A stretch of DNA of 16,202 nt from Burkholderiales bacterium (GCA_025354075.1 JANXNO010000074.1:1-16202), one strand, 5' to 3'. Positions 1-8,337 are shown, counted from the first letter of the stretch. Notes: a model not told the origin generated them from the sequence alone. Made by a program: numbers and translations.

Positions 1-1
1 C

Positions 2-928
2 AAACGCACGCTCCGACAGGGCACACAGGGGCCCGATGTCGCGGCCATGCAGATGCTGCTCAACACTATCCCGCAAACGCTATTACAGCGACTCATTGAA
101 GACGGTGTATTTGGTCGCAAAACCCTTGAACGGGTAGTCGAATTTCAGAAGAACGCCAAACTCGTGGTCGATGGCGTGATCGGCCCTCAGTCATGGGCAA
201 TGCTCGACCAGTTGACGCAATTTTTGCTGCCGCCGGGCAAGACACCCGGCGCGCTTGGTGCATGGCGTAGCGAGCCATTTCGCGAGGCAGTACTCCGCGC
301 TGCATTGGCCGAAGCGTTGCCGGTTTCAAAGGTCAGTGATTTCTTGTCGCTGGCACCCGATACAAGCGTGATCGACCCGACGCCGTTGGGAAAGACGCCG
401 ACCAAATCGCCGACGAGATGGCGCTTTGGCTGGCAGCGGCTCAAGCAGTATTACGACCAGACCGTTGTTGGTGTTGGCGTTGGCTCTAATTTCTGGCGGC
501 AAACCAACGAGTTCAAGATTGCGGGCAACATCGAGATCATCACCCACCTCGACGGTGTACGTGGCAACAATTGGCGCATCCCCAACATCGCCGATCCGAA
601 CAAAGGTGGCATGCATTGGTGCGGAATTTTTGCGACGTGGTGCTGGATTCAAGCGGGTGTACCAACCAAATGGCCATTCGGCGGGCCACCGCTGGGCGTA
701 GTCAAACGGGCACACAATCAGGAACAAAACGCCCCCAAACCGGGTGACATTCTGGTGCAGGGCGGCAGCCTCGTGCATCACAGCCTGCTACTGCCCGACG
801 ACGCGGGGCCAAATCACTATCTGGTGGTCAACGGCAACTCGGACTTTCAGAGCGTGTTGATCAAGCCGATCACGCGGACGTCGGTGGTCGCGGTCTACAG
901 TCTCGAAAATTTCGCGAACAAAATCTAG
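2..928 (+). CDS. Peptidoglycan-binding, CHAP/NlpC-like cell-wall hydrolase (5' partial)
   Basis: The open frame runs unbroken from the left edge, and codons before the first ATG (47) already encode the family motif LRQGTQGPDVAAMQ, so the real start is outside the window and ATG 47 is internal. Visible residues 1 to about 60 form a peptidoglycan-binding type 1 repeat (LRQG..GPDV, then DGVFG..T...V..FQ and DGVIGPQSWAML). A Pro/Thr-rich linker follows. The C-terminal part resembles a CHAP/NlpC-type amidase: a Cys in HWCGIFATWCW (codon 620-622) and a His in VHHSLLL (776-781) are the likely catalytic pair, with the PGDI motif usual just before the His. It would bind and perhaps cut peptidoglycan, or act as a secreted or phage/T6SS-like effector. 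The exact peptidase class is uncertain. It converges on the OmpA-family gene. Confidence 0.75.
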   Translation, partial: KRTLRQGTQGPDVAAMQMLLNTIPQTLLQRLIEDGVFGRKTLERVVEFQKNAKLVVDGVIGPQSWAMLDQLTQFLLPPGKTPGALGAWRSEPFREAVLRAALAEALPVSKVSDFLSLAPDTSVIDPTPLGKTPTKSPTRWRFGWQRLKQYYDQTVVGVGVGSNFWRQTNEFKIAGNIEIITHLDGVRGNNWRIPNIADPNKGGMHWCGIFATWCWIQAGVPTKWPFGGPPLGVVKRAHNQEQNAPKPGDILVQGGSLVHHSLLLPDDAGPNHYLVVNGNSDFQSVLIKPITRTSVVAVYSLENFANKI

Positions 929-936
929 CGGACTGA

Positions 937-961
937 CCGCAGCGGGCATGCTCGCTTGCGG
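937..961. terminator. Inverted repeat between convergent genes, possible two-way terminator
   Basis: The left arm CCGCAGCGGGCA pairs with the right arm TGCTCGCTTGCGG with one bulged base and one G-T pair, folding around the central GCATGC. It fills the 41-base gap between two genes that end toward each other. There is no T run on either side, so a classical intrinsic terminator is not shown; the role is inferred from position. Confidence 0.3.
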
Positions 962-969
962 CCTACAAG

Positions 970-2007
970 CTACTGCAACACCAGTTCCACTCGGCGATTT
1001 TTTGCACGGCCTTCCTCGCTCGTGTTGGATTTGACCGGCGCAAGGCTCGCCACACCGTTGCCGGTGAGTCGCGCGCGGTTGACGCCGTAATTTCCCGCGA
1101 GTGCAGCAACCACTGACTCGGCGCGACGCTTGCTCAGAACCATGTTCGACTCCATGCCGCCAACGTTATCGGTGTGGCCGACCACGTGCAGTTTGAGATC
1201 GGCGCGCTGCTTCAGGAGCTCGCCGATCTGATCGAGCGCGGCCTTGCTCTCAGCCTTGATGTCTGCCTTGCCGGTGTCGAAGTAAATGCCGTACAGCGCA
1301 ACGCGTCCATCGGCATCAATGCTCTTAGCCATCTCGCTCGCGGAGAGGGCGACCATCTGCTGCTCGCGCGCTTGCGGCTCAATGCGTGTCACCCAAACGC
1401 TCAGCTGCTTTTGGAAGCTGTCTGCACAGTAAGCAGAGGATATCTCCGGGTTTGCTGCGGCGACGGCGAGCGTTGCGCCCGTCGCCTTGTTTTCCAACAG
1501 CGCATAACGTATGGCAGACACGCCATAGGCACCGCACGCAGCAACACTGTTGTCGCCAATCTGGTCAAAGAATCGTGACGGCAGCATCGCAGCGACAACG
1601 GAGTACTTGAGCTGAAGCCCGTCAGCGCCGCAGGCATCCCCTGCGCATTCGAAGACTGGCTGAAACCCGTCGCTTCGAGCCTGCTGCTGATAGTTGCGAA
1701 TCACTTCGAGGGAGGATCGTGCGGCCGGCAGTGTGTACTGCAAAGTAACGCGCTTTCCTGATCGCGCCAATGCCGGATAGGCCTCAGCCACGTCACGAAC
1801 CTTGGCCGACGGAAACTTCAGCTCGTCGTACGCAACGTCATCACGATAGACCAGCAACGCGCCCGCGTATCGCTTGATGCCCGGCGGGTCGGTCAAACCT
1901 TTGAGGTCGGCGGTGGGCACATCGGTCGCAGCGGACAGCATCGGCAGCGCTGCCAGCCCCGACACGAGCAGACGGCGCACTAAGGTAGAGATCGAGAATG
2001 AACGCAT
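970..2007 (-). CDS. OmpA-family outer-membrane/periplasmic protein
   Basis: 345 residues. An N-terminal signal peptide (basic MRSF..LVRR, then a hydrophobic stretch, likely cut near residues 26-27 at SAA-T) sends it out of the cytoplasm. There is no lipobox Cys at the cleavage site. Residues about 45-210 form a region that resembles the DUF4892-type module (YAGALLVYRDD..YDELKFPS, FECAGDACG) and contains Cys121, Cys126, Cys158 and Cys194, which could form disulfides. Residues about 238-345 are a clear OmpA C-terminal peptidoglycan-binding domain: YFDTGKADI, HVVGHTDNVGG (Asp280), LSKRRAESV, and NRRVEL near the end. It probably tethers the envelope to peptidoglycan. No porin barrel is visible. 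A weak SD-like GGA lies 8-10 bases before the ATG. Family assignment is firm; the specific role is unknown. Confidence 0.9.
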   Translation of the reverse strand: MRSFSISTLVRRLLVSGLAALPMLSAATDVPTADLKGLTDPPGIKRYAGALLVYRDDVAYDELKFPSAKVRDVAEAYPALARSGKRVTLQYTLPAARSSLEVIRNYQQQARSDGFQPVFECAGDACGADGLQLKYSVVAAMLPSRFFDQIGDNSVAACGAYGVSAIRYALLENKATGATLAVAAANPEISSAYCADSFQKQLSVWVTRIEPQAREQQMVALSASEMAKSIDADGRVALYGIYFDTGKADIKAESKAALDQIGELLKQRADLKLHVVGHTDNVGGMESNMVLSKRRAESVVAALAGNYGVNRARLTGNGVASLAPVKSNTSEEGRAKNRRVELVLQ

Positions 2008-2338
2008 ATGGATTTCCGAGAAGCGAGACGGGCTGAGATTAATACTACAGACGAAATAGTCAGCGCCTGTCCGACATTACGTCCTCAGTTTGTCAATCGC
2101 AAGCTACGTCATTGCATCAAGTGGTGTGCCACCACTTTCTACAGCTTATCTTGTTTACATCCATTCAAATTGGGCCCAGCACACATTTAATGCATAAGTC
2201 GACATTTTAATTTTCGACCGCTTAGCCCATATTCAATGGGGCTTACACATAAAAGCTGATTCCATAAAATTCCGGCTGATTTGGCGCAAGCGCGCCGCAT
2301 GGCAACACGCCGATTCGCGTCATCTACGCGCTAGCTAC
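2008..2338. other. Gene-free, relatively AT-rich intergenic region
   Basis: No credible gene is seen here. It lies upstream of the OmpA-family gene and downstream of the ThDP-enzyme gene, both on the minus strand, so it should hold the OmpA-gene promoter. On the minus strand a TTGACA hexamer (2091-2096) and a TATTAA hexamer (2039-2044) are present but about 46 bases apart, so they do not form one promoter. Two hairpins are present: a perfect one at 2119-2137, and an imperfect one at 2224-2243 (AGCCCAT, loop ATTCA, ATGGGGCT). A short CGCGT/ACGCG dyad at 2316-2330 lies just past the ThDP gene stop. Confidence 0.5.
2119..2137. repeat. Perfect inverted repeat upstream of the OmpA-family gene
   Basis: AAGTGGTG and CACCACTT are exact reverse complements separated by TGC. 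It lies 112 bases before the OmpA-family start codon. It could be an operator or an RNA hairpin. A short T-rich stretch (TTTCT) follows on the plus strand, but no plus-strand gene ends here. Confidence 0.45.
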
Positions 2339-3976
2339 TCAGCGTCGAACATTAGGCGCGGGCAAGCCCTCAATCATCACGTTGATGCACGAGGGTTTTC
2401 CGGATGCGACAGCGCGCTGCGCTGCTGGCATGAGCGCATCGGCGCTGGTCACGTATTCGCCATGTCCGCCAAACGCCGCCGTGACCTGGTCGTAGCGCGC
2501 GGGCAGCAGCTCGCAGCCAATCAGGCGTTCACGACCGTAGTCGCGCAACTGAATTTGATACTCGGCGTTCCAGCGCGCATCGTTGCCAACGACCGTCAAA
2601 AACGGCAGGTTGTAGCGCACCGCCGTGTCCATTTCAGCGGTGTGAAAACCGAACGTGCCATCGCCCATCACCGCGATAATCGGCGCGTCAGGCACGGCAA
2701 CGCGCGCGGCGAGTGCGAACGGCAGGGCTGCACCAATCGCACCGGCAACGCCGTTGATCACACGATGCGGCGCGTTGAGACAAGCCTGAGCCCACTGCCC
2801 GATTTCGCCGCCGTCGGAAATGAAAACGGAGTCTGGGTGGCTATCCAGCAACGCTTGCAGCGGACGAAGCGCCTGCACCGGATGCAGCCGGTCGGCCATG
2901 CTGGAAGCGGCTTGATGCCATACGTCGGGCCGATAGGCAATAGCAGCGCGCACGTCGTCGCGCCACGCGCTAACGGCTTTGCTCGCGGACGCGCTGGCAG
3001 CGACTAACGCCTGTATCGCTGACGGCGTATCGGCCTCGGCAGTTGCGATGAGACGCGAACCAATAGCGCGCCGCGAACGCTCAATCTCATGCTTTTCTGC
3101 GTCAATTTGCAGAAACTCACAATCGGCTGCGAATGCTGGAACCGCACCGAACTTCAGCGTGAAATCGAGACGTTTACCTAGCAATAAAACGCAGTCACTC
3201 TGCGCGAGCATTTGCGCAAATGCGCCGAGGCTCGGGTCACCGATACCGCGCGGGCTTTCCATGCCGACAACCGGAATGCCGGTTGCTGTTTCAAGCGCGA
3301 CAAGCTGGTCACGACGAAAGCGCGTCATGCTGGCTGGGCCGGTGAGGATGAGCGGGCGCTTCGCGCGCGAGAGCCTTGCGATAAATGAGGCTGCATCGGC
3401 GCTCGACAGCGGCATCGCGACGGGCTGAAACGCACTCGCATTGATCGCTGCGTTGGTAGGCGAAGTTTCGCCCTCCAATGCATCGGTGGGCAGGCTCAAA
3501 TGCACAGGACCGGGACGCCCAGACTGCGCGACACTAATTGCCTTCGCCATGTCAGAAGCCAACGCATCCGCACCCGCGCTGGTCCACGAAAGTTTTGTCA
3601 CAGATGCCGCCATCTCGGCCTGCCGCATCTCCTGAAATGCGCCCATGCCCAACTGATTATTTGGCGCGTGACCGGATAGCAGGACCACGGCTGACTCCGC
3701 CATCTGCGCGGTGTACAGCGCCGACACCGCGTTGGCATGACCAGGCCCGCCGGTCACCAGCGCGATGCCAGGCTCGCCGGTGATACGTGCATATGCGTCG
3801 GCCATGTGGACGGTGGCGGCTTCGTGACGGGTGTGAATCAGCTCGATGCCGGCGTCGAACGCAGCGTCGAACACTGGCATGATGTGATTGCCGGACAACG
3901 TGAAAATGCGCTTGACGCCCGCCTGCTTAAGCGTTTGGATCAGCGCATCAGCGCCACGTTTTTTGCTTGTGGTCAT
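2339..3976 (-). CDS. ThDP-dependent enzyme, acetolactate synthase large-subunit-like
   Basis: 545 residues, the normal length for this superfamily (pyruvate oxidase/acetolactate synthase/benzoylformate decarboxylase fold). The N-terminal pyrimidine-binding domain has the catalytic Glu at Glu52 in TRHEAATVHMADAYAR and the GGPGHANA loop. The middle domain spans about 190-330. The C-terminal pyrophosphate-binding domain has GDG at 438-440 and the Mg-binding Asn/Asp at 465-466 (VVGNDARWN). Such enzymes cleave or join 2-oxo acids in the cytoplasm; the substrate cannot be read from sequence. No small regulatory subunit of acetolactate synthase lies beside it, which argues against a role in branched-chain amino acid synthesis. 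It is the last gene of the minus-strand run, 82 bases after the flavoprotein gene, and the gap holds a hairpin. The SD-like sequence (AGAGAAA) is weak. Confidence 0.85.
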   Translation of the reverse strand: MTTSKKRGADALIQTLKQAGVKRIFTLSGNHIMPVFDAAFDAGIELIHTRHEAATVHMADAYARITGEPGIALVTGGPGHANAVSALYTAQMAESAVVLLSGHAPNNQLGMGAFQEMRQAEMAASVTKLSWTSAGADALASDMAKAISVAQSGRPGPVHLSLPTDALEGETSPTNAAINASAFQPVAMPLSSADAASFIARLSRAKRPLILTGPASMTRFRRDQLVALETATGIPVVGMESPRGIGDPSLGAFAQMLAQSDCVLLLGKRLDFTLKFGAVPAFAADCEFLQIDAEKHEIERSRRAIGSRLIATAEADTPSAIQALVAASASASKAVSAWRDDVRAAIAYRPDVWHQAASSMADRLHPVQALRPLQALLDSHPDSVFISDGGEIGQWAQACLNAPHRVINGVAGAIGAALPFALAARVAVPDAPIIAVMGDGTFGFHTAEMDTAVRYNLPFLTVVGNDARWNAEYQIQLRDYGRERLIGCELLPARYDQVTAAFGGHGEYVTSADALMPAAQRAVASGKPSCINVMIEGLPAPNVRR

Positions 3977-4006
3977 TGTTGTTTCTCTGGTTAATTCTTT
4001 ACTGGC

Positions 4007-4028
4007 GTGACGCGAAATATTCGCTCAC
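4007..4028. repeat. Inverted repeat between flavoprotein and ThDP-enzyme genes
   Basis: GTGACGCGAA pairs with TTCGCTCAC around the loop ATA, with one bulged C. It sits in the 82-base gap between two co-directional minus-strand genes. No T run follows on the minus strand, so it may be a stability or attenuation hairpin rather than a terminator. A perfect 10-base palindrome AAACCGGTTT (4051-4060) overlaps the flavoprotein stop codon. Confidence 0.35.
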
Positions 4029-4058
4029 ACCACTCGGCCCGTGCATCGACAAACCGGT

Positions 4059-5777
4059 TTAAGTGATCAGGCTTTCGCCCGGTCGCACGCGCGTGAACAC
4101 TACGGGCTGTTCGGTCAATTCCAGTTTCTCTGCGCGCTTGCGCACCACCGTGTAGCGCGACGTATTGAGGTCGCCCGTCTCGGGGAAATCTTCGCGGAAG
4201 TGCGCACCGCGCGAATCCTCGCGGGCAAGCGCGGCCGTCGTGATCGCGTGACTCACGCTGATCAAGCTGCGCAGGTTCAACCAGTCATGCCAACTCAGGT
4301 TAAACGCACGATCATCATCGGCCACGCCAACGCGATCCAGCTCATCATCCAGCGCGTGCAATTGCGACTGCGCCCGCAGCAACCCCTCCTTGGTGCGAAG
4401 AATGCCAGCGTCTTGCCACATCGTGTCGTACAGCGCTTCACGCAACGGTTGCGTGCTGCCGTGCGGCCGCTGGAACGGCGCGTCATGCAGGCCAATCTGC
4501 TGCTGGATCAAGGCTTCGTCGGGCGACTCCCAATGACGTTCCTTGCGTACCCACGCCGCCATCGCGTCACCCGCAATGCCACCATACACTGTCGAATTGG
4601 CAACACCATTTCCGCCGAGGCGATTGGCCCCATGCACGCCGCCAGTGTCTTCACCCGCAGCAAACAATCCGGTCAATGAAGTGCGGCAATCGCCATCAAA
4701 CACCACGCCGCCCATCATGTAATGCGCCGTAGGCACCACCTCAACGCGACCACCCGCCAGATCAAATCCGCAATCGGCGCAACGATCCACCATGCCCTTG
4801 AAACTCTTGCGAACTGCATCCACGCCGAGGTGCTTCATCTCGATAAACACGCCCCCGTTCGGCGTGGTGCGACCCGCCCGCATTTCCGAAAAAATGCTAC
4901 GCGAAACGATGTCGCGCGTCGCCCGCTCACCGCGCGGATCGTAGCTGTGCATAAAGCGCTCGCCCGAGCCATTGAGCAAATAGCCACCGGAACCGCGCAA
5001 GCCCTCTTCAAGCACCGTACCCGTCATCCGCGTGCCCGTTCCTGCGAGCAAACCCGTAGGATGAAACTGCACCATTTCCATATCGCGCAACGCGAGCCCC
5101 GCATCGAGCGCCATCGACAAACCGTCGCAGCTTTTGTCACCACTCGGCGTGTGAAATTTGTACATCGTCGGCCCGCCGCCGGTCGCTAGCAACACCGCTT
5201 TCGCCTGCACGAAAACGTAGCCGCCGGTGCGCACATCAATCATCAGCACACCAGCGAGCGCATCGCCCGCAGTATTGGTGATCAACGCGATGGCACGGTG
5301 CTCCTCCATGCGCTCAATCTTTCTCGCCCACACCTGCTCGGCGAGTCGATTGATGATCTCGATACCGGTCTGATCGCCCTTGTGGACGGTGCGGTCAAAG
5401 GTCTGCCCGGCGAACGCTTTTTGATGCACGGTGCCATCAGGATTGCGATCAAAAAAGCAGCCGAGTTCGTTTTCAAGCTCGTGAATACGCTCCACCGCTT
5501 TGGTCACCAGCGTCCACGCGAGGTCCTGATCGGGCAACCATTTGCCGCCCTCAATCGTGTCCATAAAGTGCCGCTCGACCGAGTCTCCTGCGGCTAGCGC
5601 CACGTTGTAGCCGCCCTGCACCATGCGCGTACAACCGCTTTTTCCCAGCAGCCCTTTCACGGCGACGGTAATCTTTAATTCAGGCGCTGCCTGATGCGCA
5701 TGCAGCGCGGCGAACAGCCCCGCGCCTCCCGAGCCGAGGATCAGGATGTCGGTCTGCCGACGAATGATGTCTCTCAT
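4059..5777 (-). CDS. SdhA/FrdA-like flavoprotein subunit
   Basis: 572 residues, close to SdhA/FrdA length (about 590). The FAD-binding GSGGAG is at 15-20. Active-site residues expected for succinate dehydrogenase/fumarate reductase are present: His239 in QFHPTG, Glu257/258 and Arg261 in LEEGLRGSGGYLLN, Arg288 in ERATRDIVSRS, His352 in TAHYMMGGV, Arg386 in HGANRLGGNG. The C-terminal helical domain ends with the family motif REDSRGAHFREDFPE. The His that carries covalent FAD in SdhA (motif SHTxxAQGG) is replaced by Cys49 (SGCTRMVQGG). It would oxidise or reduce a dicarboxylate and pass electrons to the iron-sulfur subunit encoded upstream. Its start overlaps the stop of the hydratase beta subunit (ATGA, 5774-5777), showing tight coupling. 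L-aspartate oxidase is less likely because partner SDH subunits are in the same run. Confidence 0.9.
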   Translation of the reverse strand: MRDIIRRQTDILILGSGGAGLFAALHAHQAAPELKITVAVKGLLGKSGCTRMVQGGYNVALAAGDSVERHFMDTIEGGKWLPDQDLAWTLVTKAVERIHELENELGCFFDRNPDGTVHQKAFAGQTFDRTVHKGDQTGIEIINRLAEQVWARKIERMEEHRAIALITNTAGDALAGVLMIDVRTGGYVFVQAKAVLLATGGGPTMYKFHTPSGDKSCDGLSMALDAGLALRDMEMVQFHPTGLLAGTGTRMTGTVLEEGLRGSGGYLLNGSGERFMHSYDPRGERATRDIVSRSIFSEMRAGRTTPNGGVFIEMKHLGVDAVRKSFKGMVDRCADCGFDLAGGRVEVVPTAHYMMGGVVFDGDCRTSLTGLFAAGEDTGGVHGANRLGGNGVANSTVYGGIAGDAMAAWVRKERHWESPDEALIQQQIGLHDAPFQRPHGSTQPLREALYDTMWQDAGILRTKEGLLRAQSQLHALDDELDRVGVADDDRAFNLSWHDWLNLRSLISVSHAITTAALAREDSRGAHFREDFPETGDLNTSRYTVVRKRAEKLELTEQPVVFTRVRPGESLIT

Positions 5778-6385
5778 TCGCTCACACCCAGTCGCGCCAG
5801 TGCAGCAGCGCGTTTCGACGCGACATTGGCCTGCACCACGTCATACAGCGATTGACCATGCGAATCCATCGCCACCAGCAACGGCCCAAAGCCGCGGATG
5901 CGAAACTTCCACAGCGACTCGGGATTCAGGTCATCAAGATCAACATCTTCAATCTGCTCAACCCACGTGGTCTCAAGCGCCGCCGTACCGCCGACGATGG
6001 CGAGGTATGCACCGCCCAATTCTCGAAAGGCCGCCAGCGATCCCTCACGCATGCCTCCTTTGCCGATGATGAAGCGCACGCCCATCTGCGACATCAACTG
6101 CCGGGTGAATCGTTCCATGCGGTCACTGGTGGTGGTGCCGATGCACACGGGCGCGTAACCCGCCGGAAATTCCGCTGAAATCGGCACTTTTTTTACGTTC
6201 GGTGCGGTGTGAATCACTGCCTGTCCGCTCAGGTCAAATCGTGTCGTGCGTCCCTTGTCGAACAACGCAATGTAAGTTGCATCGCGAATGCCGTAGAGCG
6301 TGGTGTTCAGCGTCACGGTGTCGTTGACACGAAGAGTTCGCGCTTGCGCTTCGCTGACCGGCATGTCGAATTCGTAATGTGCCAT
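5774..6385 (-). CDS. Class I fumarase / tartrate-dehydratase-like beta subunit
   Basis: 203 residues, matching TtdB-type subunits (about 200). ATG 6385 is chosen because it gives the usual MAHYEFDMPVSE beginning and lies one base after the alpha-subunit stop; an in-frame start at 6427 would overlap the alpha gene. Family motifs are present: LYGIRDA, FDLSGQAVIHTAPN, VCIGTTTSDRM, IGKGGM, and GPLLVAMDSHG. In class I fumarases this domain supplies substrate-binding residues, and the alpha subunit carries the iron-sulfur cluster. With alpha it would reversibly hydrate fumarate or a related unsaturated dicarboxylate in the cytoplasm. Fumarase, mesaconase and L(+)-tartrate dehydratase are not separable by eye. 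Confidence 0.88.
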   Translation of the reverse strand: MAHYEFDMPVSEAQARTLRVNDTVTLNTTLYGIRDATYIALFDKGRTTRFDLSGQAVIHTAPNVKKVPISAEFPAGYAPVCIGTTTSDRMERFTRQLMSQMGVRFIIGKGGMREGSLAAFRELGGAYLAIVGGTAALETTWVEQIEDVDLDDLNPESLWKFRIRGFGPLLVAMDSHGQSLYDVVQANVASKRAAALARLGVSE

Positions 6386-6386
6386 G

Positions 6387-7262
6387 TCAGTATCCGTACT
6401 CAACACCAGCAGGCGTGATCGTGGCACGCGCGCGACGCGCAGAATGACACTGCATGTTCACCGCCACCGGGTTCATGGTGATGTGCGTAGCGGCCAATTC
6501 GATATGTACAGCGAACGCCGTTGAATCACCGCCCAGCCCTTGCGGGCCGACGCCCAGCATGTTGACCGCTTCAGCAAGTTCAACCTCAAGCGCTGCGCCG
6601 TCCGGGTCGCTGCAGTGGGAGCCGAGTGGACGTGTTGCCGCTTTTTTCGCCAGATGAACACACAAATCTGATGTGCCACCCACGCCCACACCGACGATAG
6701 TCGGCGGACAGGTTTTGCCGCCTGCGGCGATTACGCAATCGACAACAAAACGCTTGATCGCCGCGATGCCTTCAGCCGGAATCGCCATACGCAAAAACGA
6801 GTTGTTCTCGGAGCCACTGCCCTTCGGGATCATCTCGATCTCAACGGTTTCTACGCTGTCGCTGAAATCCACATGAATGACCGGCACACCTTCACCGCAA
6901 CTCGTATGCTGGTTTTTTCGCGTCAGCGGATGCACCACCGACGAGCGCAGCGGATGCTCTTGCGTTGCCCGCGTGCAGCCGCGCACCAGTGCCGCCTTGA
7001 GCGCTGCCCCGTCAAACTCAACACCGGATCCGATGCTGACGTTGTAGATAGGAATCCCCGTATCCTGACACAGCAGATTGTTGGTATCTTCAGCGACCTT
7101 GATGTTGGTCACCATCGTGGCGAGCATCGATTTCGCGGTGGAATCGGTCTCGGTTTTTTGCAGGCGCTGGAAGCCGTCCTTGATGTCTGGCGGCAACGAT
7201 TTCAAAGCCTGGATGTAGAGCGCCTTCGCGGCCTCTTCGACCGCTTCAATATTCAGTTTCAT
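6387..7262 (-). CDS. Class I fumarase / tartrate-dehydratase-like alpha subunit (4Fe-4S)
   Basis: 291 residues from ATG 7262 (MKLNIEAVEEAAK), the usual start for heterodimeric class I hydratases; the longer frame to 7343 would run into the tctC-like gene. Three Cys match the 4Fe-4S ligands of the family: Cys65 in LLCQDTG, Cys185 in KTCPPTIVGVGVGG, Cys272 in NMQCHSARRARATI. Other motifs are RKNQHTSCGEG, PKGSGSENN and GLGGDSTAF. The oxygen-sensitive cluster binds the hydroxy/unsaturated acid directly. It lies 7 bases after the tctC-like stop and one base before the beta subunit, so the three genes are almost certainly one transcript. No good SD is visible before the start, suggesting translational coupling. 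Confidence 0.9.
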   Translation of the reverse strand: MKLNIEAVEEAAKALYIQALKSLPPDIKDGFQRLQKTETDSTAKSMLATMVTNIKVAEDTNNLLCQDTGIPIYNVSIGSGVEFDGAALKAALVRGCTRATQEHPLRSSVVHPLTRKNQHTSCGEGVPVIHVDFSDSVETVEIEMIPKGSGSENNSFLRMAIPAEGIAAIKRFVVDCVIAAGGKTCPPTIVGVGVGGTSDLCVHLAKKAATRPLGSHCSDPDGAALEVELAEAVNMLGVGPQGLGGDSTAFAVHIELAATHITMNPVAVNMQCHSARRARATITPAGVEYGY

Positions 7263-7269
7263 CGAGCGT

Positions 7270-8262
7270 TTACTGCGGCTGGATTTTGCGTTCGCGAACG
7301 ACCTTCGCCCACGTTGCGCTCTCTGCACGAATGGCATCGGCAAACTGTGCAGGATTGTTCCCGACGGGCGTCATGCCCACCGCGAGCAGCCGAAGCTTTG
7401 TGTCCTCGGTGGCCAAAATCGTGGCGCTGTCGCGCTGCACTTTGTCGATGATTTCTTTGGCTGTGCCCGCTGGCGCGAGTAGCCCAAACCAGCCGACGTT
7501 AACGAAGCCTGGCAAACCTGATTCGCCGACGGTCGGGATGTCCGGCGCGGCGGGGCTTCGTTCAGCGCCGGTGACGCCGAGCGCCTTCACTTTTCCAGCT
7601 TTGATGAACGGCAGCATGGCAGCCAGATTGCCCGGCACCATCTCTACGCTGCCACCTGCGACGTCAGTCAGCGCCAGCGATTCGCCTTTGTACGGCACAT
7701 GTTTCAGATCAATGCCTGCGGTGTAGAGAAAGTTTTCGCCCGCCATATGCACCTGACTGCCAATACCTGCCGATCCGAAATTCAGCACGCCCGGTTTTGC
7801 CTTGGCCAGCGCGATCAGTTCTGTAATGTTTTTTGCGGGAACGTTGGGGCCGACTACGATCACCATCGGGCCTTGCGCGACGTTGGTGATGGGCGCGAAA
7901 TCTTTGGCTGCGTCGAACGGCATCTTGGCGTAGATGTGCGGGTTGACGGTGACAATTGAGCCGGAGGCCATCAACAGCGTGTAACCATCGTTCGGCGCTT
8001 TCGCGACTTCAACTGCACCGATATTGCCACCTGCACCGGTCTTGTTTTCCACGATCACGGTTTGGCCCCAAGCCTCTTGCAGGCGCTGGCCCAGCAAGCG
8101 AGCCACCACGTCGGTGGTGCCGCCCGCTGGGAACGGCACGATGATCCGCACCTGCTTGCTCGGCCACGCAGTGGTCTGCGCGGCGGCAGGCGCGACGGCC
8201 ATCGCGGACATTGCCGCAACGGCTAGTACGGGCGTCATCTTTATCAGTGTTCTACGCAACAT
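7270..8262 (-). CDS. Bug/TctC-family periplasmic solute-binding protein
   Basis: 330 residues from ATG 8262. This start is preferred over 8322 because it has a strong SD (AAGGAG, 9 bases away) and begins directly with a signal peptide (MLRRTLIKM, hydrophobic core, cut near APAAA-Q at 28-29). The mature part has the Bug-family features WPSKQVRIIVPFPAGGTTDVVAR, ENKTGAGGNIG, NFGSAGIGSQVHMAGE, HVPYKG, VPTVGESGLPGF. Bug proteins bind carboxylates in the periplasm and deliver them to TctAB-type permeases. No TctA or TctB gene is in the window, so this is an orphan binding protein, as is common in Bordetella and Cupriavidus relatives. Its place directly before the hydratase suggests the same substrate. 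Confidence 0.93.
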   Translation of the reverse strand: MLRRTLIKMTPVLAVAAMSAMAVAPAAAQTTAWPSKQVRIIVPFPAGGTTDVVARLLGQRLQEAWGQTVIVENKTGAGGNIGAVEVAKAPNDGYTLLMASGSIVTVNPHIYAKMPFDAAKDFAPITNVAQGPMVIVVGPNVPAKNITELIALAKAKPGVLNFGSAGIGSQVHMAGENFLYTAGIDLKHVPYKGESLALTDVAGGSVEMVPGNLAAMLPFIKAGKVKALGVTGAERSPAAPDIPTVGESGLPGFVNVGWFGLLAPAGTAKEIIDKVQRDSATILATEDTKLRLLAVGMTPVGNNPAQFADAIRAESATWAKVVRERKIQPQ

Positions 8263-8271
8263 TTGTAAGCA

Positions 8272-8278
8272 CTCCTTT
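8272..8278 (-). promoter_or_regulatory. Strong Shine-Dalgarno site deciding the tctC-like start
   Basis: On the minus strand AAAGGAG lies 9 bases before ATG 8262. It is the best ribosome site in the minus-strand run and supports 8262 rather than the earlier in-frame start at 8322. Confidence 0.75.
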
Positions 8279-8337
8279 TGATATTTCCGATTAAGTGCGT
8301 CTGGCTTCTGGGGCGACGTCACTTGCTATTACTTCAG

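Noticed and set aside
326..781. 151-residue minus-strand open frame opposite the cell-wall hydrolase
   Set aside because: The plus strand has a continuous frame with peptidoglycan-binding and Cys/His hydrolase motifs; the minus-strand product has none.
2039..2096. TTGACA and TATTAA as a promoter for the OmpA-family gene
   Set aside because: They are about 46 bases apart; neither has a partner at the usual 16-18 base spacing.
2224..2243. Imperfect hairpin as a terminator of the ThDP-enzyme gene
   Set aside because: It is about 95 bases past the stop codon, has a bulge, and no U run follows on the minus strand.
4041..4679. 212-residue plus-strand open frame opposite the flavoprotein gene
   Set aside because: It is antisense to the C-terminal domain of the SdhA-like gene, is His/Arg/Gln-rich and shows no domain.
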